64,000 nt of DNA from Oleomonas cavernae. Its GTDB lineage: Bacteria; Pseudomonadota; Alphaproteobacteria; Zavarziniales; Zavarziniaceae. The translations under genes were made by a program, and so were the position numbers. Numbering within the stretch: the stretch's first letter is position 1; every line of letters begins with the position of its first letter. Shown piece by piece: positions 9,643 to 18,379 of this stretch. The notes below the pieces were generated by a model. That model worked only from the letters and a program-made list of their open reading frames with translations, made no database searches and was not told the origin of the DNA. The stretch covers positions 2,012,001 through 2,076,000 of the forward strand of contig NZ_QYUK01000011.1 in NCBI RefSeq assembly GCF_003590945.1, written 5' to 3'.

Positions 9643-9671
9643 AATGCCGGGCACCTCCGGGGAGAGGCGAT

Positions 9672-11582
9672 ATGGGGCGGGGAACGGGCTGGCGGGCCGT
9701 GGTGGGCGTCATGGGCGGGTGCGCCCTGGCGCCGCTGGCGGCGGGGGCTTACGAGGCCGAGTTCGGCGATGTGGCGGTAACCCTGGTGACCTCGCTTTCG
9801 GTGGGCGCGCAGATGCGGATGGAAGACCGCAGCCCGCGCAATGTCTGCGTCGCCAACGGCGGGCAATACCCGACCACGAGCTGCAACACCGATGACGGCA
9901 ACCTGAACTTCGACAAGGGCGATGTCGTCTCGACCCCGGCCCGCGTCAGCAGCGAATTGACCGCGACATGGGCGAACTTCGGCGTCTATGTCCGCGGCAC
10001 GGCGCTTTACGATGCCATACTGGATAACAACGACCTGGCGGTGAACGGCCCGGCGACGCGCGACTATCGCGGCGCGCTGGCGCCCACGGCGCGCGACGCC
10101 GCGGCCAAGACCATCGAATTGCAGGACGCCTATGTGAAGGGCAGCTTCCAGGTTTTCGGCAGCACGCTGAATGTCCGCCTGGGCCAGCAGACCATCATCT
10201 GGGGCGAGGCACTGGTGACGCAGAACGGCATCAACGTCATCAATCCGCTGGATGTCGCCAAGATCCGCGTCCCCGGCGCGGAACTGCGCGACGCCCTGAT
10301 CCCGGTGCCGGCCCTGTTCGCCAGCTACAACCTGGGCGACGGGTTGAGCGCCGAGGCCTTCTACCAGTTCAAGTTCCGCCCGTTCCGCCTCGAAGTGCCG
10401 GGCACCTATTTCTCGACCAACGACTTCGTCGGCCAGGGCGGCCGGGGCGTGGGTGTGGGCGGCGACTATGACGACATGGCGCCCGACGGCACCTTGCTGT
10501 CGATCCCCCGCCACGAGGACGAGCGGCCCGACGACGCCTGGGAGAATTTCGGCGCCGCCCTGCGTTACTACTCGCCCGCGCTGAACGATACCGAATTCGG
10601 CCTGTACTACATCCGTTACACCAGCCGGACGCCGGTGCCGGTGTTCACGGCGCCCAGCGGCAGCGACTACCAGCGCCTACCGCCCGGCGTACCCGCCCTG
10701 CTTAGCCCCTTCATTCCCGAAGGCGGCGTGGGTGCCGGCGGCGGCTCGCCCCTGCAGGACATCATCGGCCAGTTGCCCGGCCTCTCCCCCTTGGCGCCGC
10801 TGCAGGCCAATGCCCGCAACAGCAAGGTGGTCAATACCTATCCGACCGGCATCGATGCCTTCGGCGTCAGCTTCAACACCAAGCTCGAGGCGACGGGCAC
10901 CGCCCTGAACGGCGAGGTTTCCTACAAGCTGGACGTGCCGGTGGTGGTCGAGGAGACCACGGTCATCAGCGATTTCATCAATGGCCTATCCGAACTGCCG
11001 CTGGCGGGGCCGACGCAACTGGGCACCAACGTCAACCGGCCGGGCCTGGTATCCTCGACCGGGCGGCCGCACGATGTCCTCACCTTCATCCTGCGCGCGA
11101 CCCAGTTTTTCACCCAGACCGACCTCATCCCCCGCCTGCTGGGTGCCGCCGGCGGCACCCTGGTGGCCGAGGCCGGCCTGATCCACGTCGATATCCCCGA
11201 TGCCTCGGTGCTGGCCTATGACGCGCCGGGCACCTATCGCACGCCGGGCACGGGCCAGCCCGAGGATGGGCTGAAGTTCAAGGAAGACTATGCCACCGCC
11301 TGGTCGGGCGGCCTCACCACCTTGTTGCAGGTCGCCTATCCCGACGTGATGCCCAACCTGAACCTCACCACGGGCTTTGCCCACACCATCGGCCTGGGCG
11401 GCAACACGCCCCTGCCCGGCGGCTTCGTCGAGCACGTCAACAGTCTCAATTTCTTCGTGCAGTTCGACTACCTGATCGATTGGCGCCTGCAGGTGAACTA
11501 CGCCATGTCGTTCGGCGGCGGGCGGCAGAACATCACGTCCGACCGCGACTTCGTCGGCGTCTCGCTCAGCTATCAATTCTGA
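9672..11582 (+). CDS. DUF1302 family outer membrane protein
   Basis: A 636-residue protein with an N-terminal signal sequence (about residues 1-24, ending AAGA). The mature part looks like a beta-barrel: alternating hydrophobic strands, GLGQQTIIWGEAL-type motifs seen here as VRLGQQTIIWGEALVTQNG, and a C-terminal aromatic residue (LSYQF) as expected for barrel insertion. The DUF1302 family is widespread next to DUF1329 genes, and its transport role is not settled. A ribosome site (GGGGAGAGG) precedes ATG 9672. It is the first gene of the operon that runs to the sulfatase. Confidence 0.88.
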   Translation: MGRGTGWRAVVGVMGGCALAPLAAGAYEAEFGDVAVTLVTSLSVGAQMRMEDRSPRNVCVANGGQYPTTSCNTDDGNLNFDKGDVVSTPARVSSELTATWANFGVYVRGTALYDAILDNNDLAVNGPATRDYRGALAPTARDAAAKTIELQDAYVKGSFQVFGSTLNVRLGQQTIIWGEALVTQNGINVINPLDVAKIRVPGAELRDALIPVPALFASYNLGDGLSAEAFYQFKFRPFRLEVPGTYFSTNDFVGQGGRGVGVGGDYDDMAPDGTLLSIPRHEDERPDDAWENFGAALRYYSPALNDTEFGLYYIRYTSRTPVPVFTAPSGSDYQRLPPGVPALLSPFIPEGGVGAGGGSPLQDIIGQLPGLSPLAPLQANARNSKVVNTYPTGIDAFGVSFNTKLEATGTALNGEVSYKLDVPVVVEETTVISDFINGLSELPLAGPTQLGTNVNRPGLVSSTGRPHDVLTFILRATQFFTQTDLIPRLLGAAGGTLVAEAGLIHVDIPDASVLAYDAPGTYRTPGTGQPEDGLKFKEDYATAWSGGLTTLLQVAYPDVMPNLNLTTGFAHTIGLGGNTPLPGGFVEHVNSLNFFVQFDYLIDWRLQVNYAMSFGGGRQNITSDRDFVGVSLSYQF

Positions 11583-11604
11583 TGCCCCGGGAAAGAACCA
11601 CGCC

Positions 11605-12960
11605 ATGACGCCGATCCTTCCTGTCTTCCTGGGCACGCTGCTGCTGGCCGCCACGGCCCATGCCGGCGACCCCGGCCGGCTGGGCCGCGACCTGACCCCC
11701 ATGGGGGCGATCAAGGCCGGCAATGCCGACGGTTCCATCCCGGCCTGGGACGGCGGCATCACCACGCCGCCCGCCGGCTACAAGCCAGGCGGCCCGCTGG
11801 TCGACCCCTTCGCGGGCGAGGCCCCGACCGTCACCATCACCGCGGCCAATGCCGCCGCCTATGCGGCACTGCTGCCGGCAGGGCAGCAGGAGATGCTGCG
11901 GCTTTATCCCAGCTACAAGGTGCCGGTCTATCCCAGCCACCGTTCCTGCGCCAATGTCCAGAAGGTGTACGACGGCACCAAAAAGAATGCCGAGATCGCC
12001 AAGCTGAGCGCCAGCGGCAACGGCCTGCTGGACGGCACCATCGGCATCCCCTTCCCGATGGCGGCGAGCGGCATCGAGATGTTCTGGAACCATCGCCTGC
12101 GGCCACGCGGCGGCTTCACCTTCCGGCGCAATTTCGCCCTGGCCGCGGTCTCGCGCACCGGCGACTACAAGCTGGTCAAGGTGCGCGACGAGGGCATCAT
12201 CCACCTGATGGGGCCGGGCCTGAAGGCGCCGGGCGATATCGACACGATCGCCAAGCTGAACAATGTCTGGATCACCTATATGGCGACCACGACGGCCCCG
12301 GCGCGCCTGTCGGGCCAGATCACCCTGGTCTATGACAACATCAACGACGATGTCGGCCCGCGCCAGGCCTGGCAGTACAATCCCGGCACCAGGCGCGTGC
12401 TGCGGGCGCCCGACCTGGCCTTCGACGCGCCCGGCACCAATGCCGACGGCCTGGGGACAGTCGACCAGTTCGACATGATGAACGGCTCGCCCGAGCGCTA
12501 CAGCTTCAAGCACCTGGGCGACCAGGAGGCGATCATCGGCTACAACGCCTACCGCGCCAAGCTGATGCCCTACAAGGAGCTGCTGACCGGCCAGCACATC
12601 AACCAGGATGCCATGCGTTACGAGCGGCACCGGGTGCATGTGGTCGAGGCGACCTTGAAGCCGGGCGCCCGCCACGTCTATGCCCGGCGGGTGTTCTTCC
12701 AGGACGAGGATAGCTGGTCCTTCGCCGCCGCCACCCTGTACGACACGCGCGGCGCCGTCTGGCGCTTCCAGGAAGCGCCGGTGGTCAATTCCTACGACGT
12801 GCCGTTCTGCGGGACGGCGCTGGAGATCAGCAACGACCTGCAATCGGCACGCTACCTCGCCGCGGTCATGACCAACGAGGAAAAGATGCCCGATTGGAAG
12901 GCCGAGGTGAACCCCGACAATTTCACCCCGGACGCCCTGCGTTCCCTGGGGACACGCTGA
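11605..12960 (+). CDS. DUF1329 family periplasmic/outer-membrane-associated protein
   Basis: A 451-residue protein with a short signal peptide (LGTLLLAATAHAG). The mature part starts LGRDLTPMGAIKAGNADGSIPAWDGGI, the diagnostic beginning of DUF1329 proteins, a LolB-like family almost always encoded beside DUF1302. It follows the DUF1302 gene by 22 bases. Together the two are thought to handle hydrophobic compounds at the outer membrane, but that is family inference, not something the sequence proves here. Confidence 0.9.
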   Translation: MTPILPVFLGTLLLAATAHAGDPGRLGRDLTPMGAIKAGNADGSIPAWDGGITTPPAGYKPGGPLVDPFAGEAPTVTITAANAAAYAALLPAGQQEMLRLYPSYKVPVYPSHRSCANVQKVYDGTKKNAEIAKLSASGNGLLDGTIGIPFPMAASGIEMFWNHRLRPRGGFTFRRNFALAAVSRTGDYKLVKVRDEGIIHLMGPGLKAPGDIDTIAKLNNVWITYMATTTAPARLSGQITLVYDNINDDVGPRQAWQYNPGTRRVLRAPDLAFDAPGTNADGLGTVDQFDMMNGSPERYSFKHLGDQEAIIGYNAYRAKLMPYKELLTGQHINQDAMRYERHRVHVVEATLKPGARHVYARRVFFQDEDSWSFAAATLYDTRGAVWRFQEAPVVNSYDVPFCGTALEISNDLQSARYLAAVMTNEEKMPDWKAEVNPDNFTPDALRSLGTR

Positions 12961-12974
12961 TCGAGGAGTTGATC

Positions 12975-14057
12975 GTGAAGATTCTGCGCAGGCTTTTGTT
13001 TGTCCTGGTCGGCCTGGCGGTCGTCGTCACCGGTATCTACCTCGTCTGGGGCAACCAGATCATGCTGATGGTGGCCGAGCGTGTCGCCCGGGCCAATTTC
13101 GCGGCCGATCGCGGTGCCGAACTGCCCGACGGCCTTCATCTGGTCGTGTGCGGCGCGGCCGGGCCGATGCCCGACGCCGTCCGCTCGGGCCCCTGCATGC
13201 TGGTGGTGGCGGGCAAGCACAGCTTCATGGTCGACGCCGGCACCAACGGCGCCCGCAACCTGACGCGCATGGGCTTCCGCCTGGGTGGCCTCGACGCCGT
13301 GCTGCTGACCCATTTCCATTCCGATCATATCGACGGCCTGGGCGAGACCTTGATGCTGCGCTGGGCCACCGCCGCCCACCAGCAGCCGACGCCGGTCTAT
13401 GGCCCGCCAGGGGTGGAGCGGGTGGTCGCGGGCTTCAACGAGGCCTATGCCCTGGACGCGACCTATCGCACCGCGCACCACGGCGCCACCCTGGTCCCGC
13501 CCGAGGGCAACGGCGGCACCGCCATGCCCTTCGCGGCCCCGCAGGGCGACCAGGGTGTCGTCGTCTACGAGCAGGACGGGGTGAAGATCACCGCCTTCCA
13601 TGTCGACCATTCCCCGATCGAGCCGGCAGTCGGCTATCGCTTCGACTACGGCGGCCGCAGCCTGGTGATCAGCGGCGATACCAAGGCCAACCCGAATGTC
13701 GAGAAATTCTCCAAGGGCGTCGACCTGCTGGCCCACGAGGCCCTGGCGCGCAACCTGATCATGACCATGAGCGATGCCGCCGCGGCGGCCGGGCGCGCCA
13801 ACTTCGCCCAGATCATGAAGGACATCCTGACCTACCACACCTCGCCGGCCGAAGCGGCGGCGATCGCCCAGCGCGCCGGTGTGCGCTACCTGCTGTTCGT
13901 CCATATCGTGCCGCCGCTGCCGACCCCCCTGCTGCACGGCCTGTTCCTGGAAGGGGTAAGCGACGCCTATAACGGCCCTGCCGCCATCGCCCGTGACGGC
14001 ACGATGATCTCGCTGCCCAAGGGCAGCGACGCGATCGACACCGACAGCCTGATGTGA
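12975..14057 (+). CDS. Metallo-beta-lactamase-fold hydrolase with N-terminal membrane anchor
   Basis: A 360-residue protein. Residues 1-28 form a membrane helix or signal (ILRRLLFVLVGLAVVVTGIY). The metal-binding motif HFHSDH is at about residues 113-118, with a further aspartate in ISGDTKAN, and histidines near the end (FVHIVPP). The layout resembles the RNase Z/AtsA-like branch of the fold, which includes some arylsulfatases. I chose GTG 12975, 6 bases after GAGGAG, since the upstream residues lie inside the preceding gene. Its placement in a sulfatase operon makes an ester- or sulfate-hydrolysing role plausible but unproven. Confidence 0.85.
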   Translation: MKILRRLLFVLVGLAVVVTGIYLVWGNQIMLMVAERVARANFAADRGAELPDGLHLVVCGAAGPMPDAVRSGPCMLVVAGKHSFMVDAGTNGARNLTRMGFRLGGLDAVLLTHFHSDHIDGLGETLMLRWATAAHQQPTPVYGPPGVERVVAGFNEAYALDATYRTAHHGATLVPPEGNGGTAMPFAAPQGDQGVVVYEQDGVKITAFHVDHSPIEPAVGYRFDYGGRSLVISGDTKANPNVEKFSKGVDLLAHEALARNLIMTMSDAAAAAGRANFAQIMKDILTYHTSPAEAAAIAQRAGVRYLLFVHIVPPLPTPLLHGLFLEGVSDAYNGPAAIARDGTMISLPKGSDAIDTDSLM

Positions 14058-15358
14058 GCCGGCCCATGTCGCTTCGCAGTGTCATCGCCCCCGTCGTCTC
14101 GACCCTGATCACCAGCGAGCGCCTGCGCGCCCGCCGGGCCGGCCGGGCGGAAAAATTGCGCGCGCGCCGGGGCCGCCCCCACGAGATCCACTACTTCCAT
14201 CAGGTGGAGGATCCCTATTCGCTGCTGGCGGCCGGCGCGCTGCCCGCCCTCGCCGCCCGCGCCGGCGTCGAGATCGTGCCGCATCTGGTGCCGCCGCCAC
14301 CCGACTGGGCAGCCCCCGAACGCCGGATGCTGGAGACCTTCGCCAGGCGGGATGCGGCCGATCTCGCCGGCCACCTGGGCCTGGCCGGGCAGGATTTCGG
14401 CCGGCCGCCCGCACCGGCGCAAGCACACGAGGCCGCCGGCAAGCTGGCCGCCGCGATAGCAGAGGGCCGGTTCGTCGCCGACGCGGCCGCCATCACCGCT
14501 GCCACCTGGGGCGGCGCGGCGGTGGCCGCACCGGCGGCCGACCCCACCGAGAGCCTGCGCGCCGGCGACGCCCTGCGCCAGGAACTGGGCCACTACCTGG
14601 GTGCCACCTTCCACTATGCCGGCGAATGGTACTGGGGCCTCGACCGGCTGCATTACCTGGAGTCGCGGCTGGACGGCCTGGATGCCCGCCGCCGCGACGG
14701 CGGACCTTCGCCGCAGTTTCCACGCACCCGCCTGCGCCTGATGCCCGAACTGGCCGGACGCCTGGCCGGCCGCCCGCTGGAACTCTTCTTCTCGTTCCGC
14801 TCGCCCTACAGCTACATCGTGCTGCCGCGGGTCTATGCCCTGGCGGCGCACTATGGTGCCGAACTGCGCCTGCGCTTCGTCCTGCCGATGGTTACGCGCG
14901 GGCTGCCGGTGCCGGCGGCAAAGCGCCTGTATATCGTGCGCGATACCAAGCGCGAAGCGGTCAGCGAGGGCCTGCCCTTCGGCCGGATCGTCGACCCGCT
15001 GGGCAAGGCGGTCGAACGCGGCCTGGCCATCCTGCACCACGCCGTCGGGCAAGGCCCCGGCGCCGGGCAGGACTTTGCCCTGTCCTTCCTCTCGGGCGTC
15101 TTTGCCGACGGCATCGACGCGGCCAGCGACAAGGGCCTGCGCCAGATCGTCGAGCGGGCCGGCCTCGACTGGGCGGTCGCGCGGCCCGCCATGGCCAGCG
15201 ATGCCTGGCGTGGCACGGCCGAGGTGAATCGCCAGGCGATGATCGACCTGGGCCTGTGGGGCGTGCCGTCGCTGCGCTTCGGCGAGGTTTCGACCTGGGG
15301 CCAGGACCGCCTGTGGCGGATCGAGGCCGCCATGATCGATGCCGCGGCGAACCTCTGA
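14054..15358 (+). CDS. DsbA/HCCA-isomerase-like protein with two tandem domains
   Basis: A 434-residue protein with two copies of the DsbA-like (GST kappa/2-hydroxychromene-2-carboxylate isomerase) fold. The first starts near residue 36 (IHYFHQVEDPYSLLAA) and the second near residue 238 (LELFFSFRSPYSYIVLPRVYALA). The second copy has the SPYSY motif of the isomerase family and a GVPSLRFG cis-proline segment. Neither has the CxxC of disulfide oxidoreductases. GTG 14054 overlaps the previous stop (GTGA). ATG 14066 is an alternative. Family members use glutathione, which fits the three GST genes nearby. Confidence 0.82.
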   Translation: MSRPMSLRSVIAPVVSTLITSERLRARRAGRAEKLRARRGRPHEIHYFHQVEDPYSLLAAGALPALAARAGVEIVPHLVPPPPDWAAPERRMLETFARRDAADLAGHLGLAGQDFGRPPAPAQAHEAAGKLAAAIAEGRFVADAAAITAATWGGAAVAAPAADPTESLRAGDALRQELGHYLGATFHYAGEWYWGLDRLHYLESRLDGLDARRRDGGPSPQFPRTRLRLMPELAGRLAGRPLELFFSFRSPYSYIVLPRVYALAAHYGAELRLRFVLPMVTRGLPVPAAKRLYIVRDTKREAVSEGLPFGRIVDPLGKAVERGLAILHHAVGQGPGAGQDFALSFLSGVFADGIDAASDKGLRQIVERAGLDWAVARPAMASDAWRGTAEVNRQAMIDLGLWGVPSLRFGEVSTWGQDRLWRIEAAMIDAAANL

Positions 15359-15359
15359 A

Positions 15360-16314
15360 ATGTGGCGCCTGGCATCCCTGGCCGCCGTGATGGTACTGGC
15401 CGCCTGCGGGCCCCAGGCGGGGGTGATCCCCCCGTCACGCGCTGTCTGGCCAGGCTGGCGACGCCCGATCCGGCGACGCCCTGGGCCGGCATGATCAGGC
15501 TCGACGGCGGTTCCATGATCATGGGGCCCAGCCCATGCTGCCCGAGGAAGGGCCGCCGCGCGCCGTTTCGGTGGCAGGCTTCTGGATCGACCAGACCGAT
15601 GTCACCAACGGCCAGTTCGCCGCCTTCGTTGCCGCGACAGGTTACGTCACCCTGGCGGAGCGCGGGGCCGCGCCTGCCTCGCTGGTCTTCGTCGGGGCCC
15701 GGAAATCGGTCGATCTCAACGATCCCGGCCAGTGGTGGCGGCTGGTGCCGGGTGCCGACTGGCGCCATCCGCTGGGCCCGGGCAGTTCGATCGCCGGCCT
15801 CGACCAGTTGCCGGTGGTCCATGTCGCCTACGATGATGCCCTGGCCTATGCCCATTGGCTGGGCCGCGACCTGCCGACCGAGGCCGAGTGGGAGTTTGCC
15901 GCGCGCGGCGGCATCGGGGATGCCCGCTATGCCTGGGGCGAGGCCCCGCCCGGCCAGGGCCGCGCCCGGGCCAACACCTGGCAGGGCCTCTTTCCATTGC
16001 AGGACGATGGCACTGACGGTTTCACCGCCCGCCCTTCGCCCGTCGGCTGTTTCCCGGCCAACGGCTACGGCCTCTACGACATGGCCGGCAATGTCTGGCA
16101 GTGGACCAGGGACCTCTCCACCGCGGATGGCGGCACCGGCGCCCGTGTGATCAAGGGCGGCTCGTTCCTGTGTTCCGACAGCTTCTGCTACCGCTTCCGG
16201 CCGGCCGCCCGCACCGACGCCGCCCCTGATAGCGGCGCCTCCCACATCGGCTTCCGCACCGTGTTCCGCCAGGAACGTCTTGCTTCCACGCCCAGCGAAA
16301 GTCCCCTGCCATGA
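15360..16314 (+). CDS. Formylglycine-generating enzyme (sulfatase maturation), frameshifted twice as sequenced
   Basis: About 318 residues if repaired. The first segment (frame of 15360) is a lipoprotein-like signal, MWRLASLAAVMVLAACG. The second (WAGMIRLDGGSMIMG) is in the frame of 15362. The main body from 15535 (EEGPPRAVSVAGFWIDQTDVTNGQF) is in a third. Two single-base deletions, near 15418-15435 and 15522-15535, explain this. The two cysteines of the copper-dependent aerobic enzyme are present at 16171 and 16186 (GGSFLCSDSFCYRFR), followed by the PDS..SHIGFR ending. It would convert the sulfatase cysteine to formylglycine. Its stop overlaps the sulfatase start. Confidence 0.85.
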
Positions 16315-17966
16315 TCAAGAAACTTGCCATCGGCATCGCGGCCTTCGTGGCGCTCGGGACGGTGGCCTTCTTTGCGCTCGGCGGGCGCGACGGGATCACC
16401 CTGCTGGTCATTCCCTGGCTTGCCCCCCATGTCGGACCCAATCACGATGTCGCCTGGGCGCAAGGACCCACCGCGCCCCCCGCGGGCGCGCCGGCCCGCC
16501 CCAACATCATCGTCATCCTGGCCGATGACCTGGGCTTCAACGATGTCAGCTTCTACGGCGGCGGCACCGCCCACGGCGCGGTCAAGACGCCCAATATCGA
16601 CCAGATCGGCCGTGACGGGGTGAACTTCCCCGCCGGCTATGCCGGTAACGCCACCTGTGCCCCGTCGCGGGCGGCGATCATGACTGGGCGCTATCCCACG
16701 CGGTTCGGCTTCGAATTCACGCCGACGCCGGTCGAGTTTTCCCGTCTGGTCGGCCATTTCGACAGCGAGGCGCCGCAACACCCGATCTATCACGCCGAGC
16801 GCGAAGCCTCCGTGCCGCCCTTCGAGGAGCAGGGGCTGCCGGTCAGCGAGATCACCATCGGCAAGCTGCTGCAAGGTGCCGGCTATCACACCATCCATCT
16901 GGGCAAGTGGCACCTGGGCGAGACCCCGCAATACCGCCCGGAGGCGCACGGCTTCGACGAATCCCTGGGCTTCTATTCCGGCGCCTCGCTGTTCATGGAC
17001 AAGAACGACCCGGACGTGGTCAACGCAAAGCAGGATTTCGATCCCATCGACCGCTTCCTGTGGGCCGCCCTGCCCTACGGCGTGCGCTACAACGGCAGCG
17101 ACATGTTCCGGCCCAAGGGCCACATGACCGATTACCTGACCGACGAGGCGATCAAGGCGATCGCGGCCAACCGCAACCGGCCGTTCTTCATGTACCTGGC
17201 CTATAACGCCCCGCACACGCCGCTGCAGGCGACCAGGGAGGACTACGACGCCCTGCCGCAGATCGAGGATCACACCCTGCGCGTCTATGCCGCGATGATC
17301 CGCTCGCTCGACCGCAATGTCGGCCGCGTGCTCGAGGCCCTGAAGGCCCAGGGCCTGGACAGGAACACGCTGGTCGTCTTCACCAGCGACAATGGCGGCG
17401 CGCATTATGTCGGGCTCGACGACCTGAACCGGCCCTATCGCGGCTGGAAGGCGACCTTCTTCGAAGGCGGCGTGCGGGTGCCCTTCTTCATGCGCTGGCC
17501 CGGGGTTCTGCCGGCCGGTGCCACCTTTGCCGCGCCGATCAGCCATTTCGACATCTTTGCCACCGCCGCCAGCGCCGCCGGCGCCGCCCTGCCGGCCGAC
17601 CGGACGATCGACGGCGTCGACCTGCTGCCGTTCCTGACCGGCAGCCGCAGCGGCCGCCCGCACGACCGCCTGTTCTGGCGCTCCGGCCCCTATTGGGTGG
17701 TGCAGGCCGGCGACTGGAAACTGCAGGTGACGCAAACCCCCAATCAGGATTGGCTCTACGACCTCAAGGACGATCCGGCAGAACGGCAGAACCTGGCCCC
17801 GGCCCAGCCGGCGAAGGTCGCCGAGTTGAAGGCCATGATTGCCGGGTTCGAAAAGGAGCAGGTGGCACCCCTGTGGCCGGCGCTGATCGAGGCCCCCGTC
17901 GCGCTCGACCATCCCCTGAATCAGCCCTGGCAGGCCGACGACGCGTATATCTACTGGTCGAACTGA
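16311..17966 (+). CDS. Sulfatase (arylsulfatase family, formylglycine-dependent)
   Basis: A 551-residue sulfatase with an N-terminal membrane or signal helix at about 5-25. The metal-binding start is PNIIVILADDLGFNDVSFYG. The activation motif CAPSRAAIMTGRYP has the modified cysteine at residue 116. Later motifs are HLGKWHLGE and TSDNGGAHY (second metal and sulfate contacts). A C-terminal segment (WKLQVTQTPNQDWLYDL) is as in arylsulfatases. It overlaps the maturation enzyme gene (ATGA), so both are co-translated. The natural substrate is unknown. An export to the periplasm or anchoring is inferred. Confidence 0.93.
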   Translation: MIKKLAIGIAAFVALGTVAFFALGGRDGITLLVIPWLAPHVGPNHDVAWAQGPTAPPAGAPARPNIIVILADDLGFNDVSFYGGGTAHGAVKTPNIDQIGRDGVNFPAGYAGNATCAPSRAAIMTGRYPTRFGFEFTPTPVEFSRLVGHFDSEAPQHPIYHAEREASVPPFEEQGLPVSEITIGKLLQGAGYHTIHLGKWHLGETPQYRPEAHGFDESLGFYSGASLFMDKNDPDVVNAKQDFDPIDRFLWAALPYGVRYNGSDMFRPKGHMTDYLTDEAIKAIAANRNRPFFMYLAYNAPHTPLQATREDYDALPQIEDHTLRVYAAMIRSLDRNVGRVLEALKAQGLDRNTLVVFTSDNGGAHYVGLDDLNRPYRGWKATFFEGGVRVPFFMRWPGVLPAGATFAAPISHFDIFATAASAAGAALPADRTIDGVDLLPFLTGSRSGRPHDRLFWRSGPYWVVQAGDWKLQVTQTPNQDWLYDLKDDPAERQNLAPAQPAKVAELKAMIAGFEKEQVAPLWPALIEAPVALDHPLNQPWQADDAYIYWSN

Positions 17967-18379
17967 CCGGGGGCTCGCCTGCGCACTCCCCCCAATCGTC
18001 ATGCCCGGCCTTGTGCCGGGTATCCACGTCGGGACGAGCCACATCCGTCGACGGTATAGGCAGCTTGGCGACGTGGATGGCCGGGACTGCGCCCGGCCAT
18101 GACGAACGAGGGTTGTGCCCCTTGACCTGGGGCCGGCGCCGCCGCTCCGCTTGCTGCAGCGCGGAAATCGGGTATCGCATGCGCGCCGCGATGACACCAT
18201 AACGGCTCAATCTGCAGCATAAGCCACCAAAATGAATGCACTCTGGGTCGAAATACCACCCGGAAATGGGGTTACCTGAATGGGCCCGCTGCTCAACTGG
18301 CGGGGGTTGTGTTTTCTTCCCTTCAGTATTCCCTGTGCTTTTGCGCCGGTTGCTTGGCGTACCATGTCGGAAGAAAGTC
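17967..18379. other. Intergenic region before the NRPS cluster
   Basis: 413 bases without a convincing gene. The first part holds the inverted repeat at 17997-18104. The remainder, from about 18200, is less GC-rich than the surrounding genes and probably holds the promoter of the phosphopantetheinyl transferase gene. The only clear signal is the purine-rich ribosome site GGAAGAAAG just before ATG 18380. Confidence 0.55.
17997..18104. repeat. Imperfect long inverted repeat (intergenic palindromic element)
   Basis: The left arm 17997-18030 begins CGTCATGCCCGGCC and ends ATCCACGTC. The right arm 18070-18104 begins GACGTGGAT and ends GGCCATGACG, so the arms are near-complementary over about 34 bases, separated by about 39. 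Elements with CGTCATGCCCGG ends are common in alphaproteobacterial intergenic spaces. It follows the sulfatase stop and may also end its transcript. Confidence 0.75.
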
